Shown here piece after piece: positions 9,467 to 17,182 of a DNA stretch of 64,000 nt. Position 1 is the stretch's first letter; every line of letters begins with the position of its first letter. The stretch covers positions 434,001 to 498,000 of the forward strand of contig NZ_SOAV01000004.1 in the NCBI RefSeq assembly GCF_004364245.1, read 5' to 3'. The notes beneath the pieces are model-generated. The model was given only the letters and a program-made list of their open reading frames with translations, was not told where the DNA came from and made no database searches. The stretch is from Streptomyces sp. BK208. Its GTDB lineage: Bacteria > Actinomycetota > Actinomycetes > Streptomycetales > Streptomycetaceae. A program made the translations under genes and the position numbers.

Positions 9467-10228
9467 TCAGGAGGCCTGGGTCTCGGGGCCGTGGTGGATC
9501 TCCACGTCGCCGAAGTCGCCGAACGTCAGCCGGCAGGTGTCCGCGCGGTAGGTGGCGACGGAGAGCGCGGCGGTGCGGCCCTCGGCGAGGTAGCGGGTGG
9601 TGACCACGAGCACCGGTGCGCCGGGGAGACGGTCCAGCTCCCTCGCGTCGTCCGCGCCGGCCGAGCCCAGCTCCACGGCGCTCTCCCGCCGCTCCAGCAC
9701 CCCGCGCTGCAGTTCGCGCAGTACGGCACGCGCGCGTGCGGCGCCGGAGGGCGCGTCGATGGCGGTGAGGCCGGGCACCGAGGACGACGGGACGTACAGC
9801 AGGTCCGCTGCGACGGGCTGGCCGTGGCTCACGCGGGAGCGGCGGACGGTGTGGACGTCCTCGTCGCGGCCCGTCTCCAGGGCGTCGGCCACGGCCGCGG
9901 GCGGTGCCGCGAGGAGGCAGTCGACCGGATGCCAAACGTCGTCGGCCGTTCCCGGCCAGGCGTGCTCCCGGGTGTCGACGGCCACGCCGACGCGCGGCGG
10001 GGCCACGGTCGTGCCGACGCCGCGGCGACGCTGGAGCCTGCCCTCCAGTTCGAGCTGCTCCAGGGCCTGGCGCAGCGTCGCGCGGGCGACGCCGAAGCGG
10101 GCGGCGAGGTCGCGCTCGTTGGGCAGGATCTCGCCCACCTCGAACTCCGAGTCCAGGGCCTCGCTGAGCACGGTCCTGAGGTGCCAGTACTTGGGCTCCG
10201 GCACCGGTTCCAACTGCGTGGTCCCCAC
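9467..10228 (-). CDS. GntR-family (HutC/UTRA) transcriptional regulator
   Basis: 253-residue regulator: GntR winged helix-turn-helix at residues 10-80 (PNERDLAARFGVARATLRQAL and EGRLQRRRGVGT), followed by a UTRA effector domain at about 95-240. HutC-type members often bind sugar phosphates or amino-acid metabolites. A good promoter and a palindrome matching the TGGTC-N2-GACCA core used by DasR-like regulators overlap upstream, so autorepression is likely. The GTG start at 10228 is chosen because the helix-turn-helix follows directly. Confidence 0.9.
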   Translation of the reverse strand: MGTTQLEPVPEPKYWHLRTVLSEALDSEFEVGEILPNERDLAARFGVARATLRQALEQLELEGRLQRRRGVGTTVAPPRVGVAVDTREHAWPGTADDVWHPVDCLLAAPPAAVADALETGRDEDVHTVRRSRVSHGQPVAADLLYVPSSSVPGLTAIDAPSGAARARAVLRELQRGVLERRESAVELGSAGADDARELDRLPGAPVLVVTTRYLAEGRTAALSVATYRADTCRLTFGDFGDVEIHHGPETQAS

Positions 10229-10304
10229 CCTGTCCTCCGCAATCGCCGTGGTCCGGCGGCGTTTTGACGCCCTTGTTTATTAAAGGTTGTTGCAGTTCTC
10301 TGTG

Positions 10305-10333
10305 ACCATAAGACGCCCCACCCCCTTGGTCAA
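10305..10333 (-). promoter_or_regulatory. Promoter of the GntR regulator
   Basis: On the minus strand TTGACC (complement of 10328-10333) and TATGGT (complement of 10305-10310) are separated by exactly 17 bp, a near-consensus housekeeping promoter. The predicted leader is about 70 nt. The -35 box lies inside the palindrome at 10326-10339. Confidence 0.7.
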
Positions 10334-10339
10334 GACCAA
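10326..10339. promoter_or_regulatory. GntR/HutC-type operator palindrome
   Basis: TTGGTCAAGACCAA is a perfect 14-bp palindrome. Its TGGTC-N2-GACCA core equals that of the DasR box. It covers the -35 element of the GntR promoter, so a repressor bound here would block polymerase. Most likely an autoregulatory site; DasR itself could also bind. Confidence 0.65.
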
Positions 10340-10351
10340 TCCGGCGACAGG

Positions 10352-10391
10352 ACGGCCCCGGCCCCCGTCGCGGGACGGGGGCCGGGGCCGT
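10352..10391 (-). terminator. Strong 18-bp stem terminator after the ECF41 sigma gene
   Basis: Two perfect 18-bp arms (10352-10369 and 10374-10391) enclose a 4-nt loop, 22 bp downstream of the sigma-factor stop. The stem is very GC-rich and has no clear U-tract. It also insulates the GntR promoter. Confidence 0.8.
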
Positions 10392-10413
10392 GGAGTGACG
10401 AGGGCGGGCCGGT

Positions 10414-11301
10414 CTAGGGGATGTCGGCCAGGGACACCAGCTTGTCCGGGTTGCGGATGACGTACACCGACTGGATGCGGCCGTCGGCGACGTCCACCTG
10501 GACCACGGAGTCGGGCTTCCCGCCGGAGCGGACCAGCAGCGCCGGACCGCCGTTGACCTCCAGGAAGTGGAAGGTGGCGTCGGGGATGCCCTGCCGCGCC
10601 ACGCCGAGCAGGAAGCGGGCCACCTTGTCGGAGCTCTCCAGCACGCGCAGCGGTGCCTTGGCGCGGCCTCCGCTGTCGCCCACCAGCCGTACGTCCGGCG
10701 CCAGCGTGGCCAGCAGACCGGCCATGTCGCCGTTCGCCGCGGCCGCGAGGAAGCGTTCGGTGAGGTCGCGGCGCTGCGCCGGGTCGACGTCGTAGCGGGG
10801 CCGCCGTTCCTCGACGTGCTTGCGGGCCCGTCCGGCGAGCTGGCGCACCGCGGCCTCCCCGCGCTCCAGCATCGCGGCGATCTCCGCGAACGGGTAGCCG
10901 AACGCCTCCCTCAGGACGAAGACCGCCCGTTCCAGCGGTGACAGCGACTCCAGGACGACGAGCACGGCGAAGGACACCGAGTCGGCGAGCACGGCCCGCT
11001 CGGCGGTGTCCTGCACGGCGTCCCCGAAGTCGGTGGCGTAGGGCTCCGGCAGCCAGGGACCGACGTAGGTCTCGCCCCGCGACTTGACCTGGCGCAGCCG
11101 GTCGATGGCGAGGCGGGTGGTGACGCGCACCAGGTACCCGCGCGCCTCCCGGACGCCGGAGCGGTCGGCGCCGGACCAGCGCAGCCAGGCCTCCTGGACC
11201 ACGTCCTCCGCGTCGGCGAGGCGGCCCAGCATGCGGTAGGCGACCCCCAGGAGGACGGGGCGGTGCTCTTCGAAGACGTCGGTCGCGGTGTCGGTGGTCA
11301 C
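10414..11301 (-). CDS. ECF41-type RNA polymerase sigma factor (SigJ-like, SnoaL C-terminus)
   Basis: 295-residue sigma factor. Region 2 (RPVLLGVAYRMLGRLADAEDVVQEAW) and region 4 (LSPLERAVFVLREAFGYPF) occupy residues 10-165. A SnoaL-like C-terminal domain follows, which in ECF41 sigmas acts as a built-in regulator instead of an anti-sigma factor. The two hallmark motifs are present: WLPEP in the linker near residue 83 and NPDKL near the C-terminus. ECF41 genes usually sit beside a carboxymuconolactone decarboxylase, oxidoreductase or epimerase; here the divergent neighbour is an alpha/beta hydrolase. Confidence 0.92.
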   Translation of the reverse strand: MTTDTATDVFEEHRPVLLGVAYRMLGRLADAEDVVQEAWLRWSGADRSGVREARGYLVRVTTRLAIDRLRQVKSRGETYVGPWLPEPYATDFGDAVQDTAERAVLADSVSFAVLVVLESLSPLERAVFVLREAFGYPFAEIAAMLERGEAAVRQLAGRARKHVEERRPRYDVDPAQRRDLTERFLAAAANGDMAGLLATLAPDVRLVGDSGGRAKAPLRVLESSDKVARFLLGVARQGIPDATFHFLEVNGGPALLVRSGGKPDSVVQVDVADGRIQSVYVIRNPDKLVSLADIP

Positions 11302-11436
11302 CGCTCCATCCCAGCGGACACGTCCCGCCCTGTCCAGGCGGAATCGCCCCCGCCCGAGGCCGGCCGGCGACCGGGGGCTACCCGTCGGTAGCTCTTACTG
11401 ACAAGGTGTCTACGCACCATCGTCGTTCATTCGTTC

Positions 11437-11471
11437 CCGTGAACATGCGTTCCCGCAACACATGTTCACGG
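11437..11471. promoter_or_regulatory. Perfect 11-bp inverted repeat upstream of the hydrolase
   Basis: CCGTGAACATG (11437-11447) and CATGTTCACGG (11461-11471) flank a 13-bp spacer. CGTTCCCG is also directly repeated at 11432 and 11448. It lies just before the ribosome-binding site (AAGGAG at about 11484-11489) of the hydrolase, so it may be an operator or a leader hairpin. Confidence 0.5.
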
Positions 11472-11492
11472 CAAGGAGCAACAAGGAGCCCC

Positions 11493-12371
11493 GTGTCCGC
11501 AACGCTCTCCTTCACGGCCCCCACCGAGCACGGTCCGCAGGACATCACCCTCGCCTACGCGCGCGTGGGTGAGGGCGAGCCGCTGCTACTGCTGCACGGC
11601 ATAGGTCACCACCGGCAGGCCTGGGACCCGGTGGTCGACATCCTCGCGACCGAGCGCGAGGTGACAGCCGTGGACCTGCCGGGGTTCGGGCAGTCGTCCG
11701 CACTCCCGCACGGCCTGCCGCACGATCTGCCGACGACGACGGCGGTACTCGGCGCCTTCTGCGCGGCGCTGGGGCTCGACCGGCCGCACGTGGCCGGCAA
11801 CTCGCTGGGCGGTCTGCTGGCCCTGGGGCTCGCCCGCGAGAACCTGGTGCGGTCGGTGACCGCCCTGTCCCCGGCCGGCTTCTGGACGCAGGCCGAGCGG
11901 CGCTACGCCTTCGGCGTCCTGATGGGGATGCGCCGGACCGCCCGGAGCCTGCCCCTCCCGCTGGTCGAACGGCTGTCCCGCACCGCGGTCGGCCGCACCG
12001 CGCTGACGAGCACGATCTACGCCCGTCCCGGCCGCCGCTCCCCCGAGGCGGTCGTCGCCGAGACGCTGGCGCTCGCGCACGCGCCGGGGTTCACCGAGAC
12101 GCTCCGGGCCGGACGTAGCGTGCTGTTCACCGACGACGTGCCCGGTGTCCCCGTCACCGTGGCGTGGGGCGACCGGGACCGGCTGCTCCTGCCCCGGCAG
12201 GGCGTACGCGCCAAGCACGCCATTCCGCGGGCCCGGCTGGTGCGGCTGCGCGGCTGCGGCCACGTCCCGATGAACGACGACCCGGCGCTGGTCGCCCGCG
12301 TTCTCCTGGACGGCAGCAGGGCTCAGTCGGCCAGGGCCTTGAGGACTTCGTTCAGCACGGTCGGGTTGTAG
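11493..12371 (+). CDS. Alpha/beta-fold hydrolase
   Basis: 292-residue hydrolase. The oxyanion segment LLLLHGIGHH is near residue 38, the nucleophile elbow GNSLGG near residue 108, the acid in AWGDRDRLL near residue 230 and the catalytic His in CGHVPMND near residue 260. GTG 11493 is chosen for its AAGGAG site; the open frame extends upstream through an inverted repeat. Its last 49 bp overlap the convergent lipase gene, extending the C-terminus beyond VLLDGSR, where I would expect it to end. Substrate unknown. Confidence 0.85.
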   Translation: MSATLSFTAPTEHGPQDITLAYARVGEGEPLLLLHGIGHHRQAWDPVVDILATEREVTAVDLPGFGQSSALPHGLPHDLPTTTAVLGAFCAALGLDRPHVAGNSLGGLLALGLARENLVRSVTALSPAGFWTQAERRYAFGVLMGMRRTARSLPLPLVERLSRTAVGRTALTSTIYARPGRRSPEAVVAETLALAHAPGFTETLRAGRSVLFTDDVPGVPVTVAWGDRDRLLLPRQGVRAKHAIPRARLVRLRGCGHVPMNDDPALVARVLLDGSRAQSARALRTSFSTVGL

Positions 12372-13199
12372 GGCATGCTCACGTGCGGCGTGCGGCGTGT
12401 GGTCGTCCGGGTCGATGTCCTGGAGGACGATGTTGTTGACGTAGCGGCCCTCGGTCCTGGCGAGGGCGCACGACGTGTACGGAGTGACCACGTCGTCGTA
12501 CTGGGTGGCGATGACGGTGTGGCGGACGCCCTCCGTCGTCTCGCCGAGATCGGCCAGCTCGCGCTGGAAGGGGTGGTCGTGCTGGAGTTGCGGCCAGGCC
12601 GGCACGACCTCCCCGACGGCGCCCTGTTCGAGGAGTTCCACCGCACCGGGAATCTGGCGGGCGAGGTTCATCAGCCCCTGTGCCGTGACTCCGTGGTTGC
12701 TGGGCGCGATGCCGACGAAGTTGCGCACCTTGGGTCCTCCGCCCAGGGCGTTCAGGTAGTAGCGCGGCATCATGCCGCCCTGCGAGAAGCCGACGAGGTC
12801 GACCTGCTGGGTGCCGGTGCGGCGCAGCACCTCGTCGACGAAGTCGGCCAGTTGCCGGGCGGAGCGCTTGATGTCACCGAGGCCGAAGATCACCGGGTTG
12901 CCGTGCTGGCCGTAGTCGAGCCGGAAGACACGGTGGCCGTTCTGCCGCAGCAGGGGGGTCGCCGTGTTCCACGTGTAGCCGCGGTTGCCGAAGGTGCCGT
13001 GCACGAGCACCACCGGACGCGGATGCTCCTCGGCCGGCGGGGCGTTCCAGTCGTCCTCTCCCGCAGGTACGTCGACGGTGGCGATGACCTGCGCCCCGCC
13101 GGCCTGGGTGACCGCGACCAGGCGGTGCGGGGCCTCGGTGATGTCCGTGACGACGTCGTCCGAGTTCACACCGGGGATACGGGGGTTGAGGAAACTCAC
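12323..13199 (-). pseudogene. Secreted-lipase-like alpha/beta hydrolase with C-terminal frameshift
   Basis: Triacylglycerol-lipase-type protein (LIP family) with VVLVHGTFGN, nucleophile GFSQGG and substrate-binding NHG segments intact. Near its end the reading frame breaks: DDHTPH is followed in one frame by AAREHALQPD and in the next by VSMPYNPTVLNEVLKALAD and a stop at 12323, the expected C-terminus. The cause is a tandem 7-bp duplication at 12382-12395. Without it the protein would be 289 residues. With it, translation runs on antisense to the neighbouring hydrolase to 11586, giving about 537 residues. GTG 13199 has AAAGGA upstream. The catalytic core survives, so partial activity is possible; a sequencing error is the alternative. 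Confidence 0.82.
12382..12395. repeat. 7-bp tandem duplication breaking the lipase frame
   Basis: CGTGCGG occurs twice in tandem (12382-12388, 12389-12395) and is followed by another CGTG. Removing one copy restores the expected lipase C-terminus, which argues for a recent slippage duplication. Confidence 0.85.
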
Positions 13200-13363
13200 G
13201 GTCTTTTCCTTTCGTGGGGGAACGGCGCGGAGTTCGGACTGTCTCCTCGGTCTCGCGTCCGTCGAATTCCGCGACGATCGGGAGGGGGGTGGAGAGACCT
13301 GAGTGACCGGCGGCGGCCGGCGAAGAGGTCGTTCGGATGTCCGCTGCCGCCGCCCGGAAATAC

Positions 13364-14632
13364 TCACGGTGAAGGAGCGGCCGGCTCCCGGGCCGGTTCG
13401 GCGGGGCAGCTTCTGAAGGCGAGTACGGCGTTGTGGCCGCCGAAACCGAAGGAATGGCTCAGCGCGAGGTCGACGGGCTGCGTCCGGCTGCTGCCGGTGA
13501 CGGCGTTGATCTCGGCGCCGCCTTCCTGCTTCTCGAGGTTGGCCACGGGAGGCACCCGGCCGTGGGCCACGGACAGGGCGGTGATCGCGGCTTCGACCGC
13601 CCCGGCCGCCCCGAGCAGGTGGCCGAGGGTGCCCTTGACCGAGGTCACGGAGGGCCGGTGAGGGAAGAGGCGACGGATCAGACGGGCCTCGGCGGCGTCG
13701 TTGAGCGGCGTGCCGGTGCCGTGCGCGTTGATGTGCTGCACGTCCGCGGGGCGGGCGCCGGCGTCGTCGAGGGCCCGCCGCACGGCGAGGGCGGCGCCCT
13801 TGCCCTCGGGGTCGGGTGCCACGGGGTGGTGGGCGTCGGACGAGGCTCCGTAGCCCGCCAGCAGGGCGTAGCCGGGGCGTCCGCGGGCCCTGGCCGTACT
13901 CGCCGACTCCAGGACCAGGGCCGCACCGCCCTCCGCCATGACGAAGCCGTCCCGGGCGGTGTCGAAGGGCCGGGAGGCGGCCCGCGGGTCGTCGCCGCGC
14001 CGGGACAGCGCGCCCATCCGGTCGAAGCCGGTGACCCAGAAAGGCTGTACGACCGCGTCGGAGGCCCCCGCGACGGCGATGTCGCAGGCCCCGGAGCGCA
14101 GGAGTTGCAGGGCGGTGCCGATGGCGGTGGCGCCGGAGGCGCAGGCGGTGACCGTGCACAGCGCCGGACCCCGGGCCCGCAGGTGGATGGTGAGCTGTCC
14201 GGTGGCCATGTTGGGCAGGAACATCGGCAGCAGCAGCGGTGAGACGCGTGCCGAGCCCAGTTCGAGCAGCTTGCGGTGCTGTTCCAGCATGGTGCCGGTG
14301 CCGCCGGCCGAGCTGCCGAAGACCACCGCGACGCGGTCCGCGTCCCAGCCGGCCGGGTCCAGGCCGGCGTCGGAGACCGCCTCCAGAGCGGCGTAGAGGG
14401 CGAACTGGGTGAAGCGGTCGTACTGCCAGGGGCGTGAGCCCGGGACGTGATCGCGGGGCGAGAAGTCCGGTACGAGGCAGGCGAAGTCGACCGGGAGGCC
14501 CTTGAGTTCGGGAACGTGCCGGGCGGTGGGGCGGCCCGCGCACACGCCGTCCCAGGTGGCCTCGCGACCGGTGCCGGCCGGAGTGACCAGGCCGATCCCG
14601 GTGACGGCGACGTCGGGACGGGTGCCGGTCAC
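13364..14632 (-). CDS. Beta-ketoacyl-ACP synthase II (FabF-like KS)
   Basis: 422-residue elongating ketosynthase extending acyl-ACP with malonyl-ACP. The active site is complete: Cys164 in TACASG, His304 in NAHGTGTPLND, Lys333 and His338 in KGTLGHLLGAAG. There is no partner chain-length factor, so it resembles FabF rather than an aromatic KS-alpha/beta pair. GTG 14632 overlaps the stop of the upstream ACP gene by 4 nt, so the two are coupled. It is the last intact gene of the minus-strand acyl-assembly block. Confidence 0.93.
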   Translation of the reverse strand: MTGTRPDVAVTGIGLVTPAGTGREATWDGVCAGRPTARHVPELKGLPVDFACLVPDFSPRDHVPGSRPWQYDRFTQFALYAALEAVSDAGLDPAGWDADRVAVVFGSSAGGTGTMLEQHRKLLELGSARVSPLLLPMFLPNMATGQLTIHLRARGPALCTVTACASGATAIGTALQLLRSGACDIAVAGASDAVVQPFWVTGFDRMGALSRRGDDPRAASRPFDTARDGFVMAEGGAALVLESASTARARGRPGYALLAGYGASSDAHHPVAPDPEGKGAALAVRRALDDAGARPADVQHINAHGTGTPLNDAAEARLIRRLFPHRPSVTSVKGTLGHLLGAAGAVEAAITALSVAHGRVPPVANLEKQEGGAEINAVTGSSRTQPVDLALSHSFGFGGHNAVLAFRSCPAEPAREPAAPSP

Positions 14633-14886
14633 GGCTTGACGGCCTCGGCGATGAGGTCGGCCACGCCGGCCAGGGTGAGGTCCGGGTCGGCCTCGCGGTC
14701 CTGCACCTCGATGCCGAGTTCCTCGGTGAGCACGACGAAGAGCTCCACCACGGCCAGCGAGTCGAGGTCCAGTTGCTCGAAGGTCGCCGTGGGGGCGATC
14801 GACTCGGGGGGCACTTCGAACTTGTCGCTGAGAACCGAGGTGAGCAGCTCGTAGGCGCGGCTGTGGGGTGTGGTGTCGGTGGTCAT
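14629..14886 (-). CDS. Acyl carrier protein (first copy)
   Basis: 85-residue acidic carrier protein. The phosphopantetheine serine is Ser43 in LDLDSLAVVEL. It is coupled to the KS gene by a GTGA overlap and is probably that enzyme's carrier. A second, divergent ACP (19123-19395) is coupled to the FabH-like KSIII, suggesting a division of labour between initiation and elongation. Confidence 0.93.
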   Translation of the reverse strand: MTTDTTPHSRAYELLTSVLSDKFEVPPESIAPTATFEQLDLDSLAVVELFVVLTEELGIEVQDREADPDLTLAGVADLIAEAVKP

Positions 14887-14952
14887 GTCAGGGGTGTCCT
14901 TTCCGGTCCGACGGGCGGTGCCCCGGGGGTGGTGGGGTTCCGTGTGGTGGGG

Positions 14953-15018
14953 TTCCGTGTGCCGGGGTCCCGCGGTGGCGGGGTTTTCCGTGTGCCGGGG
15001 TCCCGCGGTGGCGGGGTT
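14953..15018. repeat. Two perfect tandem copies of a 33-bp unit
   Basis: Bases 14953-14985 and 14986-15018 are identical. Shorter TTCCGTGTG pieces lie just upstream. The repeat fills most of the 167-bp gap between the E2 and ACP genes, the only sizeable gap inside this operon. Confidence 0.85.
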
Positions 15019-15053
15019 CCCTGGGGTGGGTTTCCGTGACGGCGGGCCGGCGG

Positions 15054-16172
15054 TCAGCCGAGTGCGGCCGGTGCCTCCAGCTCCTCCTTGACGTCCTTGA
15101 GCAGGGCCATCGCGTCCCTGCCGTTGACCACCCGGTGGTCGTAGACCAGGCCGAGGTGGACGAACCGGTGGGTGCGCAAAGTGCCCTGCGCGTCGAGGAG
15201 CACCTGGTCGTCGACGGCGCCGATGGAGATCACGCAGGTCTGGCCGGGGAAGACGATGGGGGTGGCCAGGACCACGCCCTCGGTGGTGTGCGGGGCGACC
15301 ATGATGTTGGCCCCGGTGAGTTCGGCGGCCTGGAACGTGCCCCGGAACGCCTTGCTCCGGAAGCCGGTCAGCAGGTCGGCGATCCGGTCGCCGCTCAGCT
15401 CGGCGGCGTCGTGCACCACCGGGGTGTACAGACCCCGGCCCGCGTCCATGGCGACGCCCACATGGGCGCGTTCGCTCTCGCGCACCGCGCCGTCGTCGGT
15501 GAGCGCGGCGAACATCAGGGGATGTGCCGCGTGCCGGCGCGCCACCGCCTTGATCAGCAGGACGGGCAGGGAGACGAAACTGCCGGTGCGCTCGGACAGC
15601 CGCCGGGCCAGTTCCTCCGCCGGTCCGACGTCGACCTTGGCGTAGGCGGCCGCGGCCGGGACGGTCCGCATCGACTCGGTCACCACCGCCCCCACCGTCC
15701 GCTGCCGCTTGGACAGTCGGCGCTCGGTGGAGGCGGGTGCCGCCTCGGTCCGCCGCACCAGGGCCTCGACGTCGGCCGTACGGACGACCGTGCGCCCGAG
15801 ACCGCGCAGCTCGGCCTCGGACACCCCGTGGTGGTCGGCGAGCGCACGGGCCGCGTCGGTGATGGTCGGCGCCGCGCCGGGGGGTGCGGGTGCCGCCGCC
15901 GGGGTGGCGGCCGACGCCCGGTAGGAGTCGCGCTCCTCGGCCGACTCGAAGAGGTAGGCGATGGTCTGCCCCGGCCTGCAGTCCTGGCCTCCGCCGACGA
16001 GGACGTGCAGGATTCCGGAGCCGGTGCTCTCGATCTCCTCACTGGCCTTGGAGGTCTCCACGATGGCCAGCGGTTCCTCGCCCTTGACGCTGTCGCCGTC
16101 GGGGACGAGCCACTCGACCAGTGTGTAGCTGGAGTCGTTCGTGTTGAGCGTGGGCAGTTCGATGCCGATCAC
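15054..16172 (-). CDS. 2-oxoacid dehydrogenase-type E2 acyltransferase
   Basis: 372-residue three-domain E2: lipoyl domain (residues 1-78; lipoyl Lys42 in ETSKASE), E3-binding domain (about 105-140, GLGRTVVRTADVEAL) and catalytic domain to the end. The catalytic motif reads DHRVVNG (His346, Asn350) where most E2s have DHRxxDG, so the usual Asp is Asn. Acyl groups from the coupled E1 would be passed from lipoate, perhaps to an ACP instead of CoA. GTG 16172 overlaps the E1-beta stop by 4 nt. No E3 gene is present; a housekeeping E3 may serve. Confidence 0.9.
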   Translation of the reverse strand: MIGIELPTLNTNDSSYTLVEWLVPDGDSVKGEEPLAIVETSKASEEIESTGSGILHVLVGGGQDCRPGQTIAYLFESAEERDSYRASAATPAAAPAPPGAAPTITDAARALADHHGVSEAELRGLGRTVVRTADVEALVRRTEAAPASTERRLSKRQRTVGAVVTESMRTVPAAAAYAKVDVGPAEELARRLSERTGSFVSLPVLLIKAVARRHAAHPLMFAALTDDGAVRESERAHVGVAMDAGRGLYTPVVHDAAELSGDRIADLLTGFRSKAFRGTFQAAELTGANIMVAPHTTEGVVLATPIVFPGQTCVISIGAVDDQVLLDAQGTLRTHRFVHLGLVYDHRVVNGRDAMALLKDVKEELEAPAALG

Positions 16173-17182
16173 TTCGTCGCCTCCGTGATCGCACGGTGGA
16201 TGGTGGACGGCTGGAGCAGCACGCCGTGCTCCAGGTGCGCCGCGGTGGGCACGATGCTCGGCTCGGCGCTCAGCGGCAGTACCGGGCGGGCCAGCCGGCT
16301 CCACAGCTGCTCGTGGATCTGCTGGGCGAGCAGCTCGCCCCAGGTCCCGTCGGCCGTGGAGTCCTCCAGGACACAGATGCGGTCGGCCCGGGACAGCACC
16401 GGGAGCAGCGCCTTGCTGTCGAAGGGGTAGAGCTGGGAGGGCACCAGCAGTTCACATGTGATCTCCTCTTCGAGGAGCAGGGTGCGCAGGGCGGTGACGG
16501 CCCGTTCGGTGAGCCCGCCCGGGGCCAGGACGATCCAGTCGGGGGGTCCGCAGTCAGGCGCGAACACCCGGGCGGTCTCGCTGGGATCGGTCAGCACCTC
16601 GTAGCGGAAGAGGTCGTCCACGACTCCCGCCCGGTACATGGCGCGGGTGTAGAGCACCTTGTCCTCGAAGAGCACACCGGGCTCCTCGCGGTCGAGCATC
16701 GCGGTCAGTACGCGCCGGTTGTCGTGGAACGGGGAGACTTCCCGCAGGTGCAGGGAGGGAATGCCGAGGAAGTGCTTCTGCAGGCTCTGGCTGTGCGTCG
16801 GGCCGTACCCCCGGTTGCCGCCGGTGGGGCAGCGGACGACCATGCTCATCGGGACCCTGCGGCCGTACATCGACACGGACTTGGCGGCGAAGTTCAGCAG
16901 CGGGTCGAAGGCCAGCGCGGCGAAGTCCGAGAACATCATCTCGACCACGGACCGGTTGCCGGACAGGGCCAGACCCGCACCCACGCCGGCGATGCCGCCT
17001 TCGCTCAGCGGTGAGGACAGCACCCGGTCCGGGAAGCGGTCGGAGAGTCCCCGGGTCACCTTGAACGCCCCGCCGTAGGGGTCGGCGACGTCCTCGCCGA
17101 TCAGATATGTGCCGGGGTGGGCGCCGAGGAGGTGGTGCAGTGCGCTGTTGAGGTTCTCGGCCACGCGCTGGCGCCTGGTCAT
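16169..17182 (-). CDS. 2-oxoacid dehydrogenase-type E1 component, beta subunit
   Basis: 337-residue transketolase-fold subunit that completes the thiamin-diphosphate site. The segments LIGEDVADPYGG, SPLSEGGIAGVGAGLAL and GNRGYGPTHSQS follow the PDH/BCDH beta pattern, including the Glu in GEDV. The C-terminal transketolase domain contains SQLYPFDSK. The ATG at 17182 overlaps the E1-alpha stop (ATGA), so alpha and beta are coupled and should assemble 1:1. The 2-oxoacid substrate cannot be predicted with confidence. Confidence 0.92.
   Translation of the reverse strand: MTRRQRVAENLNSALHHLLGAHPGTYLIGEDVADPYGGAFKVTRGLSDRFPDRVLSSPLSEGGIAGVGAGLALSGNRSVVEMMFSDFAALAFDPLLNFAAKSVSMYGRRVPMSMVVRCPTGGNRGYGPTHSQSLQKHFLGIPSLHLREVSPFHDNRRVLTAMLDREEPGVLFEDKVLYTRAMYRAGVVDDLFRYEVLTDPSETARVFAPDCGPPDWIVLAPGGLTERAVTALRTLLLEEEITCELLVPSQLYPFDSKALLPVLSRADRICVLEDSTADGTWGELLAQQIHEQLWSRLARPVLPLSAEPSIVPTAAHLEHGVLLQPSTIHRAITEATK

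Noticed and set aside
11586..14543. A 985-codon open frame on the minus strand
   Set aside because: It is a composite: antisense of the KS gene, then the lipase frame, then antisense of the hydrolase after the frameshift. Only the lipase part is real.
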